Assembly: GCF_010725485.1 (NCBI RefSeq)
Contig: NZ_AP022598.1
Coordinates: forward strand, 868,001-932,000
Source: Mycolicibacterium parafortuitum
GTDB lineage: Bacteria; Actinomycetota; Actinomycetes; Mycobacteriales; Mycobacteriaceae
DNA: 64,000 nucleotides
Reading direction: 5' to 3'
Positions 56,066 through 64,000 of this stretch are shown here, in pieces. Position 1 is the first letter of the stretch; each line of letters opens with the position of its first letter. The position numbers were made by a program, and so were the translations under genes. The notes below the pieces were generated by a model, which saw nothing but the letters and a program-made list of their open reading frames with translations, was not told where the DNA came from and searched no databases.

Positions 56066-56107
56066 CATTAGGGGATCACCCATTAGGGGAATCGCCACAC
56101 TAGGGGA
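56066..56107. promoter_or_regulatory. Three CATTAGGGGA boxes in the divergent ini promoter
   Basis: CATTAGGGGA (56066-56075), CATTAGGGGA (56081-56090) and CACTAGGGGA (56098-56107) stand in the same direction 15 and 17 bases apart. They lie between the Rv0340-like gene (start 55974) and the Hsp70-like gene (start 56174), so either or both could be controlled. The phase suggests cooperative binding on one face plus a half turn. Identity of the binding protein is unproven. Confidence 0.65.
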
Positions 56108-56173
56108 ACGTTCTCCGCTCACGCGCAGGGAGCCGCTAAGGTGGGCGGCGGTCCAGACAGGAGAGACGCCGCC

Positions 56174-58009
56174 ATGACCGAACCGCTCGGGTTGTCGATC
56201 GGTACGACGAACCTTGTCGCGGCCCGCGTGGGCCGTACGCCCGTCACCCGCCGATCCATCCTCACCCTCATCCCCGGCCGCGCGCCCGAGGTCGGCTCGC
56301 CGGCCGAGACCGGCGGCGCCGCTGGTGTCGTGCTGACCGGTTTCGTCGAGCGCGTCGGCGACCCGGTGCCGCTGGTCGCCGAGGACGGCAGCGCCCATCG
56401 CGGTGAACAGGTGCTGGCCGCCGCTCTCGACGCGATGGGGCGGTTGGCCGGTGGCGGTTCGCCGGTCGCGATCGCGGTGCCGGCGCACTGGGGTCCCGGG
56501 ACCGTGGGGGCGTTGCGCGGCGCGCTGCGCACCGTCACGAGCCTGGCCCCCGACGGCGTGCCTCCGGCACTGGTCCCCGATTCCACGGCGGCGCTGGCGT
56601 CCCTGCGCACCACCCCGGGACTGCCGGGCAGCGGTGTGGTCGCGCTGGTCGACCTCGGCGGCGGAGGCACCAGCGTCACCCTCGCCGATGCGGGCGCCGA
56701 TCTGGCCGTCGTCGGTCAGACCGTGCGCTATCCGGAGTTCTCCGGCGACGGCATCGACGGGGCGCTACTGGACCACGTGCTCGCCGGGGTCACCGACACC
56801 GGCGGGAACGACGCCGACACCGCGGGCACCGCTGCGGTCGGGCCGCTGTCCCGGCTGCGCGACGAGTGCCGGGCCGCCAAGGAGCGACTCTCCGCCGAGA
56901 CCGCCACCGCCGTCCCGGTCGACCTGCCCGGGTTCCGGTCCGACGTGCGGATCACCCGCCCCGAACTGGAGCAGCTGATCAGCGGGCCGCTCGACGGGCT
57001 CCTGGCCGTCGTCGAGGACACGCTGCAGCGCAACAGCGTTCCGCTGGAACGCCTTTCGGCCGTCGCGACGGTCGGCGGCGGGGCCGCGATCCCGCTGGTG
57101 ACGCAGCGGCTGTCCGAACGGTTGCGCGCGCCCGTGGTCACCACGCCGCAGGCACTGCTGAACATCGCCGCCGGCGCCGCGGTGCTCGCCGCCCAGAGCT
57201 CGGACGGCGACGCGCCGACCGGTATGGCGCCGACCGGCATGGCCGCCGCGGCCGACGTCCCGACCGCGATGGGTCCGGCCGTTGACGCTCCGACCGCACT
57301 GGGCCCGGCCGCGCCGCCGGTCGCCGGTGAGGCGCTGGCCTGGTCGGAGGACGACGAAGCCGTCGACCCGACGCCGTACACCGGCGCCGACTACACCGCA
57401 CCCGCCGACTACGGCGACGCGGGCGTGACCGGCGCCCGGCCCCCGGTGAGCTTCGGGGCCGACGGTTACGCCGCCGGCTATCAGGACGAACTGCCACCAC
57501 TGCCCTGGTACAAACGGCCCCCGATCCTGTTCGGGCTGGCCGCCGCCGCGGCACTGCTCGCCGTCGGCGGCTTGGCGGTGACGCTTACGTCGTCGAGCGG
57601 CGATTCCACCACCGTCACCGAAACCGCAAGCACCACAACGCCTTCGGAGGGCGCGCCGGCCGAGTTGCCGCCGCCGGTGACCACGGTGACCGTGGGTCCG
57701 GACGGCATCGCGACCACCACGGTCAGCCAGCCACCGCCCCCGCCGCCGGAGTCGACCACCACGACCACCACCACCTCACCGACGTCGTCGACCACCACCA
57801 CGACGACGACCACCACCACGACCACCACGACGACGACCACCACCACCCCGCCGACGACCACGACGACGCGCACCACCACCACGGCACCGCCGACGACCAC
57901 GCCACCCCCGACCACGGTGGAGCCGCCGCCGACCACCGTCGAACCGCCGCCGACGGTGGATCCGGAACCGATCGTGACGACGGTGATCCCTGACGACGGC
58001 GGCGCCTGA
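56174..58009 (+). CDS. Membrane-anchored Hsp70-type ATPase with poly-Thr tail (iniR-linked)
   Basis: A 611-residue protein with an Hsp70-like nucleotide-binding domain (1-340): phosphate-1 LSIGTTNLVA, phosphate-2 VDLGGGGTSVTLA, helix AKERLSAETATAVPVD, and adenosine motif VATVGGGAAIPLVTQRLSE, all intact. A disordered linker precedes WYKRP (445-449), a TM helix (451-470) and a tail of about 140 residues with long Thr runs and Pro. It lacks the Hsp70 substrate-binding domain. The ATPase should be cytoplasmic and the tail outside. The next gene, iniR, starts four bases after its stop, so they are coupled. Confidence 0.9.
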   Translation: MTEPLGLSIGTTNLVAARVGRTPVTRRSILTLIPGRAPEVGSPAETGGAAGVVLTGFVERVGDPVPLVAEDGSAHRGEQVLAAALDAMGRLAGGGSPVAIAVPAHWGPGTVGALRGALRTVTSLAPDGVPPALVPDSTAALASLRTTPGLPGSGVVALVDLGGGGTSVTLADAGADLAVVGQTVRYPEFSGDGIDGALLDHVLAGVTDTGGNDADTAGTAAVGPLSRLRDECRAAKERLSAETATAVPVDLPGFRSDVRITRPELEQLISGPLDGLLAVVEDTLQRNSVPLERLSAVATVGGGAAIPLVTQRLSERLRAPVVTTPQALLNIAAGAAVLAAQSSDGDAPTGMAPTGMAAAADVPTAMGPAVDAPTALGPAAPPVAGEALAWSEDDEAVDPTPYTGADYTAPADYGDAGVTGARPPVSFGADGYAAGYQDELPPLPWYKRPPILFGLAAAAALLAVGGLAVTLTSSSGDSTTVTETASTTTPSEGAPAELPPPVTTVTVGPDGIATTTVSQPPPPPPESTTTTTTTSPTSSTTTTTTTTTTTTTTTTTTTPPTTTTTRTTTTAPPTTTPPPTTVEPPPTTVEPPPTVDPEPIVTTVIPDDGGA

Positions 58010-58012
58010 CCT

Positions 58013-60505
58013 GTGCTCCCGGCCGCCCGTGACGCGATCGCGGCCGTCGACGCCGATCCGCGGGCGGCGACCAAGCTGCTGGTGACCGGCGGCATCGGCA
58101 CCGGCAAGTCGACGGTGCTGACCGCCGTGCGCACCGCGTTCCGCGGGGCGGGCCGTCAGGTGCTGGCCCGGCCCGGCGCGATCGGCGGGGACGCGGCCGT
58201 CGTCGTCGACGACGCCGATCTCCTCGACGCCGAGAGCCTGGGCCGCCTCACCGAGTTGGTGGCCGACCCCGCCGCCACCGTGGTGGTCGCGACACAGCCT
58301 CTGGCGCACCACCTTCCGTTGCGGACTTTGATGACCGAACTGGAACGTGAGCACTCGCCGGTCATCCTCGGCCCGCTGTCCCCGAACGATGTCGCCGCGG
58401 CGGCGGCCACGCGCCTCGGCGTCCCGGCCGGGGGCGACCTGACCCGGCTGCTCGTCGCCGCCACAGGCGGGCTCCGGTTCCTGCTCACGCCCGCGCTCGA
58501 GGCGGTCGACGGCGGCGCACCCGCGATACGTCAGGCCGCCGCGGTCAGGCTCGCCGAGCGACTCGCCCGTCTCGACGACGGACTACTCGACACCCTGCTC
58601 GTCGTCTCGCTGGGCACCGGACTCGGGCCCGACGACGTCGCCGCAGCGCTTCGGCTGACCCCCGATGCGGCGCTGGCGACCGTCGACCGGGCGCGTGCCT
58701 GCGCGCTGGTCGACCCCGTGCACCCGTCGGCGTTCCTGCGCTCGGTGCACGACGGGATCGCCCAGATCGTCGGTGCCGCACGACATCACGACATCGAGGT
58801 GGCGCTGCTGAGCTCGCAGCTGGAGCTGGGCACGCTGACCGCCGACCTCGCGTTGCGGATCGCCGAACACGGCCTGCGCGACGACCGGCTGGCCGCGGCG
58901 CTGACCGACCTGGCGGCCCGCGGCCACGACCGGCCCGCGCACGCGGCCCGGCTCTACCGCGCCGCCGCCGGGGCGGGCGCCACCGCGTCGAACGCCGGGC
59001 TGGCCGACGCGCTGGCCCTGACCGGGGACTGCACGACCGCGGGCCGTGTCGCCGACGAACTGCTCACCTCACCGGAGCCGGCCGAACGCGCGGCCGCGGT
59101 GCGAATCGCGGCGAGCATCGCCGCCCACGACGGGGCCACCGCGCAGGGCGCGGACCTGTTCCGCTGGTTGGGGCCGACCTCGGACGCCACGGTGTCGGCC
59201 GCCGCGTCGATCGTCGCGCTGGGTGTCGGCGACGCCGCAGCGCTGCGCACCGCCGCGGACGCCGAGTCCGCCGGCCCGCCGACGTCGGCCGCGAGGTCGG
59301 CACGCAGCGTCACCGAGGGCCTGTTGATGACGCTGGAGGAGCCCTACCACGCGGCGGTTGCCAGGCTCGGTCGGGCGATCAGCGTCGACACCGGGCAGCG
59401 GGGCGTGCTGCCCGACACCCCGGCCGCGCTGGTGACCCTCGCCGCGCTGCACGGCGGAGACCCCGTGCGGGCGCGCAGCGTGATCGGCCGTGCCGTACAC
59501 GCCGACGCCCGGCCCGACCGCGCGGATGCGATCTTCGTCACCCATCGGCACCGCTTGCTGCAGGGCTGGGCGCACCTGCAGGACGGCCAGCTGGCCGCCG
59601 CCGCGGCGGCCGTCCCCGCGGACGGCTACTCCGCGCTGCACCGGCGCGACGCGTTGTGGGCCGCCGCACTGCACACCGGCGTGGCGCGGCGCAACGGCGA
59701 CAGCGGGGCGATGCAGAAGCACTGGCACGCGGCGATGGACGTACTGGCCGAGAGTTCGGCCGAGGTGTTCGCCGTGCTCCCGCTCGGCGAGCTGTGGGTC
59801 GCGGCGGCCCGGATGCGCCAGGTCGACCAGGTGCGCCACGCGGTCGACGAGGTGTTCGGGCTGTTGGCCACGCTCGGTGACCCGCTGCTGTGGTCGCTGC
59901 CGCTGCACTGGGCCGGGGTGCACGCGGGGATCCTCGCCAACGCACCCGACGCCGTCGCACCGCACGGGCAGGCGCTGACCGCGGCGGCCCCGCACAGTCC
60001 CTTCGCCAAGGCGCTGGCCACGGCGGGTCGTACCTGGCTGCGGGTGCTGGCGGGACACGTCGACGCCACCGAGGTCGCCGCTGCCGCGCGCGGGCTGGCC
60101 GGGTTCGGCCACACCTGGGATGCGACCCGGCTGGCGGGGCAGGCGGCGTTGCAGACCTCACAGCCCCGCATATCCCAGGCCATGCTGCAGCTGGCCCGCG
60201 ACCTGAAACAGGCGACCGCGCCGGTCGACGTCACCGCCGGTCCCGAACCCGCTCCGCGCACCGCCGCGGCGGGTGGGCCCGTGCCGCCGCGGCAGGCGTC
60301 GACCCAGCTGTCCGAGCGCGAGCGCGAAGTGGCCGAGCTGCTGCTCCAAGGCATGCCCTACCGCGAGATCGGCGCTGCGCTGTTCATCTCGGCAAAGACC
60401 GTCGAGCACCATGTGGCGCGGATCCGGCGCCGGCTCGGTGCGGAATCGCGTTCGGAGATGCTGTCCATGCTGCGCGCCGCCATGAACCCGGCGGACTCCC
60501 GATAG
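58013..60505 (+). CDS. iniR: IniR, LuxR-type ATPase regulator of ini genes (Rv0339c-like)
   Basis: An 830-residue STAND/LAL-type regulator: P-loop TGGIGTGKST (25-34), Walker B-like VVVDDADLLD, a long helical-repeat region, and a C-terminal LuxR helix-turn-helix (about 765-822, LSEREREVAELLLQGMPYREIG, in part, to SAKTVEHHVARIRRRLGAES). Rv0339c was reported as IniR, needed for iniBAC induction and responding to free trehalose. GTG 58013 follows the Hsp70-like stop by three bases. Its DNA site is not known from sequence; the CATTAGGGG boxes are candidates. Confidence 0.92.
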   Translation: MLPAARDAIAAVDADPRAATKLLVTGGIGTGKSTVLTAVRTAFRGAGRQVLARPGAIGGDAAVVVDDADLLDAESLGRLTELVADPAATVVVATQPLAHHLPLRTLMTELEREHSPVILGPLSPNDVAAAAATRLGVPAGGDLTRLLVAATGGLRFLLTPALEAVDGGAPAIRQAAAVRLAERLARLDDGLLDTLLVVSLGTGLGPDDVAAALRLTPDAALATVDRARACALVDPVHPSAFLRSVHDGIAQIVGAARHHDIEVALLSSQLELGTLTADLALRIAEHGLRDDRLAAALTDLAARGHDRPAHAARLYRAAAGAGATASNAGLADALALTGDCTTAGRVADELLTSPEPAERAAAVRIAASIAAHDGATAQGADLFRWLGPTSDATVSAAASIVALGVGDAAALRTAADAESAGPPTSAARSARSVTEGLLMTLEEPYHAAVARLGRAISVDTGQRGVLPDTPAALVTLAALHGGDPVRARSVIGRAVHADARPDRADAIFVTHRHRLLQGWAHLQDGQLAAAAAAVPADGYSALHRRDALWAAALHTGVARRNGDSGAMQKHWHAAMDVLAESSAEVFAVLPLGELWVAAARMRQVDQVRHAVDEVFGLLATLGDPLLWSLPLHWAGVHAGILANAPDAVAPHGQALTAAAPHSPFAKALATAGRTWLRVLAGHVDATEVAAAARGLAGFGHTWDATRLAGQAALQTSQPRISQAMLQLARDLKQATAPVDVTAGPEPAPRTAAAGGPVPPRQASTQLSEREREVAELLLQGMPYREIGAALFISAKTVEHHVARIRRRLGAESRSEMLSMLRAAMNPADSR

Positions 60506-60545
60506 CACACCCAACCGGTTAGTTAGGCCAGCCTTCGTAGCGCTG

Positions 60546-60627
60546 GTTATCCAGTGGATGTAACTATGAGCAGGCATCGAGCTTAAGTTACTCACCAGTA
60601 ACCGACTCTAAGTTACCCACGGGTAAC
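60546..60627 (+). promoter_or_regulatory. Palindromic operators upstream of etfD
   Basis: GTTACTCACCAGTAAC (60587-60602; 6-base arms) and GTTACCCACGGGTAAC (60612-60627; 7-base arms) are two TetR-size palindromes with starts 25 bases apart. A weaker third, GTTATCC...GGATGTAAC, lies at 60546-60564. They end 19 bases before the start. The sequence family (GTTAC...GTAAC) suits a repressor of fatty-acid-linked genes, which fits EtfD. Confidence 0.75.
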
Positions 60628-60646
60628 AAGAAAACCGGAGGCCCGC

Positions 60647-63600
60647 GTGGAAACGCAGATGTTGATCAGGATCATCGCCGGGGTCCTGATGCTCGCCGTC
60701 GTCGGGGTGTTCGCCGCCAAACGCGTCGTCTGGCTGACCAAGCTGATCCGCTCCGGGCAACCGCTGAGCGAGGGCAACAACCGCAAGGACAACCTCCAGA
60801 AGCGCATCACCACGCAATTCGAAGAGGTCTTCGGGCAAACCCGCCTGCTGCGCTGGTCGATCCCCGGCATCGCGCACTTCTTCACCATGTGGGGCTTCTT
60901 CGTCCTGGCCACGGTGTACCTGGAGGCCTTCGGCCTGCTGGTCGACCACGACTTCCACATCCCACTGGTCGGCCGCTGGGATGTGCTGGGCTTCCTGCAG
61001 GACTTCTTCGCCGTCGCGGTGCTGCTCGGCATCATCACCTTCGCGATCATCCGCATCGTCCGCGAGCCGAAGAAGCACGGCCGCGACTCCCGGTTCTACG
61101 GATCGCACACCGGCGGCGCGTGGCTGATCCTGTTCATGATCTTCAACGTCATCTGGACCTACGCGCTGGTCCGTGGCGCCGCCGCCGTCGTCGGCAACCT
61201 CCCCTACGGCAACGGCGCGTTCTTCTCCCAGTTCATGGGCTGGATCCTGGCGCCGCTCGGTCACACCGCCAACGAGTGGATCGAGACACTGGCGCTGCTC
61301 GCCCACATCGCCGTCATGCTGGTGTTCCTGCTGATCGTGCTGCACTCCAAGCACCTGCACATCGGCCTGGCCCCGATCAACGTCACGTTCAAGCGGATGC
61401 CCAACGCGCTCGGCCCGCTGCTGCCGGTGGAGTCCAAGGGTGAGCTGGTCGACTTCGAGGATCCCGCCGAGGACGCCATCCTGGGCCGCGGCAAGATCGA
61501 GGACTTCACCTGGAAGGGCTACCTCGACTTCACCACCTGCACCGAGTGCGGCCGCTGCCAGTCGCAGTGCCCCGCATGGAACACCGGCAAGCCGCTGTCC
61601 CCGAAGCTCGTGATCATGAACCTGCGCGACCACATGTTCGCGAAGGCGCCGTACTTCCTCGACGGCAAGGAATCTCCGCTGGAGAACACCCCTGAGGGTG
61701 GCCTCGGCGAGGAGCTGCGCGGTGAGAAGCGCAGCGAGAAGCACTCTCACGATCACGTCCCCGAGTCCGGTTTCGAGCGCATCCCGGCCGACTCGCCGCT
61801 GCAGGCCACCCGCCCGCTGGTCGGCACCCTCGAGCAGGGCGGCGTGATCGACCCCGACGTGCTGTGGTCCTGCACCACCTGCGGCGCGTGTGTCGAGCAG
61901 TGCCCGGTGGACATCGAGCACATCGACCACATCGTCGACATGCGCCGCTACCAGGTGATGATGGAATCCGAGTTCCCCGGCGAGCTCGGCGTGCTGTTCA
62001 AGAACCTGGAGACCAAGGGCAACCCGTGGGGCCAGAACTCCAAGGACCGCACCAACTGGATCGACGAGGTCGACTTCGACGTGCCGGTGTTCGGTAAGGA
62101 CGTCGACTCGTTCGAGGGCTATGAATACCTGTTCTGGGTCGGCTGCGCCGGCGCCTACGAGGACCGTGCCAAGAAGACCACCAAGGCCGTCGCCGAGCTG
62201 CTCTCCGCCGCCGGCGTGAAGTACCTGGTGCTCGGCGAAGGCGAGACCTGCAACGGCGACTCGGCCCGCCGCTCCGGCAACGAGTTCCTGTTCCAGCAGC
62301 TGGCCGCGCAGAACGTCGAGACCCTCAACGACCTGTTCGAGGGCATCGAGCGGGTCGACCGCAAGGTCGTCGTGACCTGCCCGCACTGCTTCAACACGCT
62401 GGGCCGCGAGTATCCGCAGGTCGGCGGCAACTACACCGTGCTGCACCACACCCAGCTGCTGAACCGCCTGGTCCGGGACAAGAAGCTGATCCCCGTCAAG
62501 AACACCGACGGCAGCCCGGCCGGACAGGACATCACCTACCACGACCCGTGCTACCTGGGCCGGCACAACAAGGAGTACTCGGCTCCGCGTGAGCTGATCG
62601 GTGCATCGGGCGCGAAGCTCACCGAGATGCCCCGGCACGCCGACCGTGGCCTGTGCTGCGGCGCGGGCGGTGCGCGGATGTGGATGGAAGAGCACATCGG
62701 CAAGCGCGTCAACACCGAGCGCACCGAGGAGGCCTTCGACACCGGTGCGTCGGCGATCGCGACCGGCTGCCCGTTCTGCCGCGTGATGATGACCGACGGC
62801 GTCGACGATGTGTCCGCGTCCCGTGACGTCGAGAAGATCGAGGTGCTCGACGTCGCTCAGCTGCTGCTGGGCTCGCTGGACAAGAGCTCCTTCACCCTTC
62901 CCGAGAAGGGCACGGCGGCAAAGGAATCCGAGGAGCGCGCGGCACGCAAGGCCGCCGAGGCGCCGGCCAAGGTCGAGGAGCCCGAGGCCGCCCCCGTCGA
63001 GGAGGCCGCACCCGCCGAGGCCAAGGCGAGCACCGCCCCGACGGAGACCAAACCCGTCACCGGACTCGGTGTGGCCGGTGGCGCCAAGCGCCCCGGCGCC
63101 AAGAAGACCGCCGCCGCTCCCGCCGAGGACAAGCCGGCTGCCGCGCCCGCCAAGGGTCTCGGCATCGCAGGCGGCGCGAAGCGTCCGGGTGCGAAGAAGG
63201 CCGCCCCGGCCGCTGCGGATACCGCAGCGAGCACCGCCGAGCCGGCCAAGGCCGAGCCGGAGGTCAAGGGTCTGGGCATCGCCGGCGGCGCCAAGCGTCC
63301 CGGCGCGAAGAAGACGGCCGCCGCACCGGCCGCGTCGGCCGAGGCCGCACCGGCAGAGGCACCGGCAGAGACGGCGGCGAAGCCCGAACCCGAGGTCAAG
63401 GGCCTCGGCATCGCCTCGGGCGCACGTCGCCCGGGCGCGAAGAAGGCTCCGGCCGCCAAGCCGGCGGAGGGCACCGTCGTGCAGCCGCCGAACGTCGACC
63501 CGGACAAGGCCACCGCGGGCACCGAGGCAGCCGACACCGCCGATTCCGACCGCGGGCTCGACGCCGCCGCGAAGCCGGAACCTGAGGTCAAGGGCCTGGC

Positions 63601-63847
63601 GATCGCCAAGGGCGCACGCCGTCCCGGCGCCAAGAAGGCCGCCCCCGCCGCGCCGGCAGCTCCTGCCGCCGCGGAACCCGAGGAGGCACCCGCAGCCGAG
63701 GCACCCGCCGAGCCGGAGCCGCAGGCACCGGCAGACCCGTCCGGCAACGGGTCCAGCGGCAGCGGTGACGATCGCATCGTCGGCGACGAGCCGCCGGTGA
63801 AGGGGCTCGGCATCGCCAAGGGCGCACGTCGACCCGGCCGCAAGTAG
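60647..63847 (+). CDS. etfD: EtfD-type membrane Fe-S oxidoreductase with repeated C-terminal tail
   Basis: EtfD passes electrons from acyl-CoA dehydrogenases (via ETF) to the respiratory chain; it is the Rv0338c homologue. This 1066-residue protein has a five-helix, heme-type N-terminal part (5-232), a first ferredoxin motif CTECGRCQSQCP (298-309), a second CTTCGACVEQCP, and two CCG domains (GCAGAYED and CCGAGGARMW) for another cluster. The last 300 residues are Ala/Pro/Glu-rich with six copies of GLGIAxGAxRPGAKK. M. tuberculosis Rv0338c is shorter, from memory about 880 residues. GTG 60647 follows CCGGAGG. Confidence 0.92.
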   Translation: METQMLIRIIAGVLMLAVVGVFAAKRVVWLTKLIRSGQPLSEGNNRKDNLQKRITTQFEEVFGQTRLLRWSIPGIAHFFTMWGFFVLATVYLEAFGLLVDHDFHIPLVGRWDVLGFLQDFFAVAVLLGIITFAIIRIVREPKKHGRDSRFYGSHTGGAWLILFMIFNVIWTYALVRGAAAVVGNLPYGNGAFFSQFMGWILAPLGHTANEWIETLALLAHIAVMLVFLLIVLHSKHLHIGLAPINVTFKRMPNALGPLLPVESKGELVDFEDPAEDAILGRGKIEDFTWKGYLDFTTCTECGRCQSQCPAWNTGKPLSPKLVIMNLRDHMFAKAPYFLDGKESPLENTPEGGLGEELRGEKRSEKHSHDHVPESGFERIPADSPLQATRPLVGTLEQGGVIDPDVLWSCTTCGACVEQCPVDIEHIDHIVDMRRYQVMMESEFPGELGVLFKNLETKGNPWGQNSKDRTNWIDEVDFDVPVFGKDVDSFEGYEYLFWVGCAGAYEDRAKKTTKAVAELLSAAGVKYLVLGEGETCNGDSARRSGNEFLFQQLAAQNVETLNDLFEGIERVDRKVVVTCPHCFNTLGREYPQVGGNYTVLHHTQLLNRLVRDKKLIPVKNTDGSPAGQDITYHDPCYLGRHNKEYSAPRELIGASGAKLTEMPRHADRGLCCGAGGARMWMEEHIGKRVNTERTEEAFDTGASAIATGCPFCRVMMTDGVDDVSASRDVEKIEVLDVAQLLLGSLDKSSFTLPEKGTAAKESEERAARKAAEAPAKVEEPEAAPVEEAAPAEAKASTAPTETKPVTGLGVAGGAKRPGAKKTAAAPAEDKPAAAPAKGLGIAGGAKRPGAKKAAPAAADTAASTAEPAKAEPEVKGLGIAGGAKRPGAKKTAAAPAASAEAAPAEAPAETAAKPEPEVKGLGIASGARRPGAKKAPAAKPAEGTVVQPPNVDPDKATAGTEAADTADSDRGLDAAAKPEPEVKGLAIAKGARRPGAKKAAPAAPAAPAAAEPEEAPAAEAPAEPEPQAPADPSGNGSSGSGDDRIVGDEPPVKGLGIAKGARRPGRK

Positions 63848-63864
63848 TTCGCGAGTAGTTCGAG

Positions 63865-63892
63865 CCGGCGGGTCCCCTACGGGGCCCGCCGG
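63865..63892 (+). terminator. Terminator of etfD
   Basis: CCGGCGGG-T-CCCC, loop TAC, GGGG-CCCGCCGG forms a stem of 12 base pairs, followed by ACTCGTTTTCG. It lies 18 bases after the etfD stop. Confidence 0.85.
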
Positions 63893-63961
63893 ACTCGTTT
63901 TCGGGGGTTCGTGCGATCAGGTGCGGAAAACACCTGGACAACCCGTGGGAGACTTTTCGGC

Positions 63962-64000
63962 ATGAGTACGCATCAGGCGCCGTGGCAGACCGGCGGTGGC
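63962..64000 (+). CDS. First 13 codons of the next gene, possibly aspC
   Basis: ATG 63962 opens MSTHQAPWQTGGG to the window edge. Conserved order after etfD in M. tuberculosis suggests the aminotransferase AspC (Rv0337c), but only 13 codons are present and the assignment rests on synteny. Confidence 0.4.
   Translation, partial: MSTHQAPWQTGGG

Overview
The window is GC-rich chromosomal DNA from a mycobacterium, most likely an environmental, fast-growing Mycolicibacterium. From memory, the gene order follows the Mycobacterium tuberculosis segment around Rv0337c-Rv0389 in reverse, with extra genes inserted. Markers that fix this assignment are iniB-iniA-iniC with iniR, hspR-dnaJ-grpE-dnaK with HAIR operators, ttfA, a type II flavohemoglobin, etfD and F420-type luciferase-like oxidoreductases. 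No rRNA, tRNA, CRISPR array, IS element or prophage is visible. Genes are packed tightly, with many 1-8 base start/stop overlaps and several convergent 3' overlaps. No gene-free stretch exceeds 300 bases.

Bases 1-25 kb: the 5' part of a divergent purT; a CPA1 antiporter; a MarR-MmpL-P450-ferredoxin block; the purA operon; a block of conserved mycobacterial genes (Rv0358-like, Rip2-type site-2 protease, CDF metal exporter, DUF3151, Rv0361-like, fba, zinc alcohol dehydrogenase, DedA); an NhaA-DsbA fusion; a GH76 hydrolase; a TetR-MFS efflux pair; a TrmH methyltransferase; a lipoprotein; an SDR; and ttfA.

Bases 25-43 kb: heat-shock and stress functions (clpB, hspR-dnaJ-grpE-dnaK) under HAIR sites. 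Between them lies accessory metabolism: a CYTH protein, a sodium symporter with a small membrane partner and two tandem flavin monooxygenases, a TetR-controlled membrane protein, a flavohemoglobin and an aldose epimerase. Several unusual repeats sit here, including a 32-base tandem array across the clpB stop codon and a 67-base near-perfect inverted repeat.

Bases 43-64 kb: a mycothione-reductase-like gene translationally coupled to a glucose-6-phosphate dehydrogenase, then an enlarged ini (cell-wall stress) locus. Besides iniB, iniA, iniC, an Rv0340-like IniB-domain protein and the regulator iniR, it carries two membrane-anchored Hsp70-type ATPases with low-complexity outer tails. Two smaller membrane proteins have a similar anchor-plus-tail layout, one of them with the same anchor motif. 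A repeated CATTAGGGG-type box lies in both regulatory gaps of this locus. The window ends with etfD, whose C-terminus carries a six-fold repeat, its terminator, and the first codons of a gene that may be aspC.
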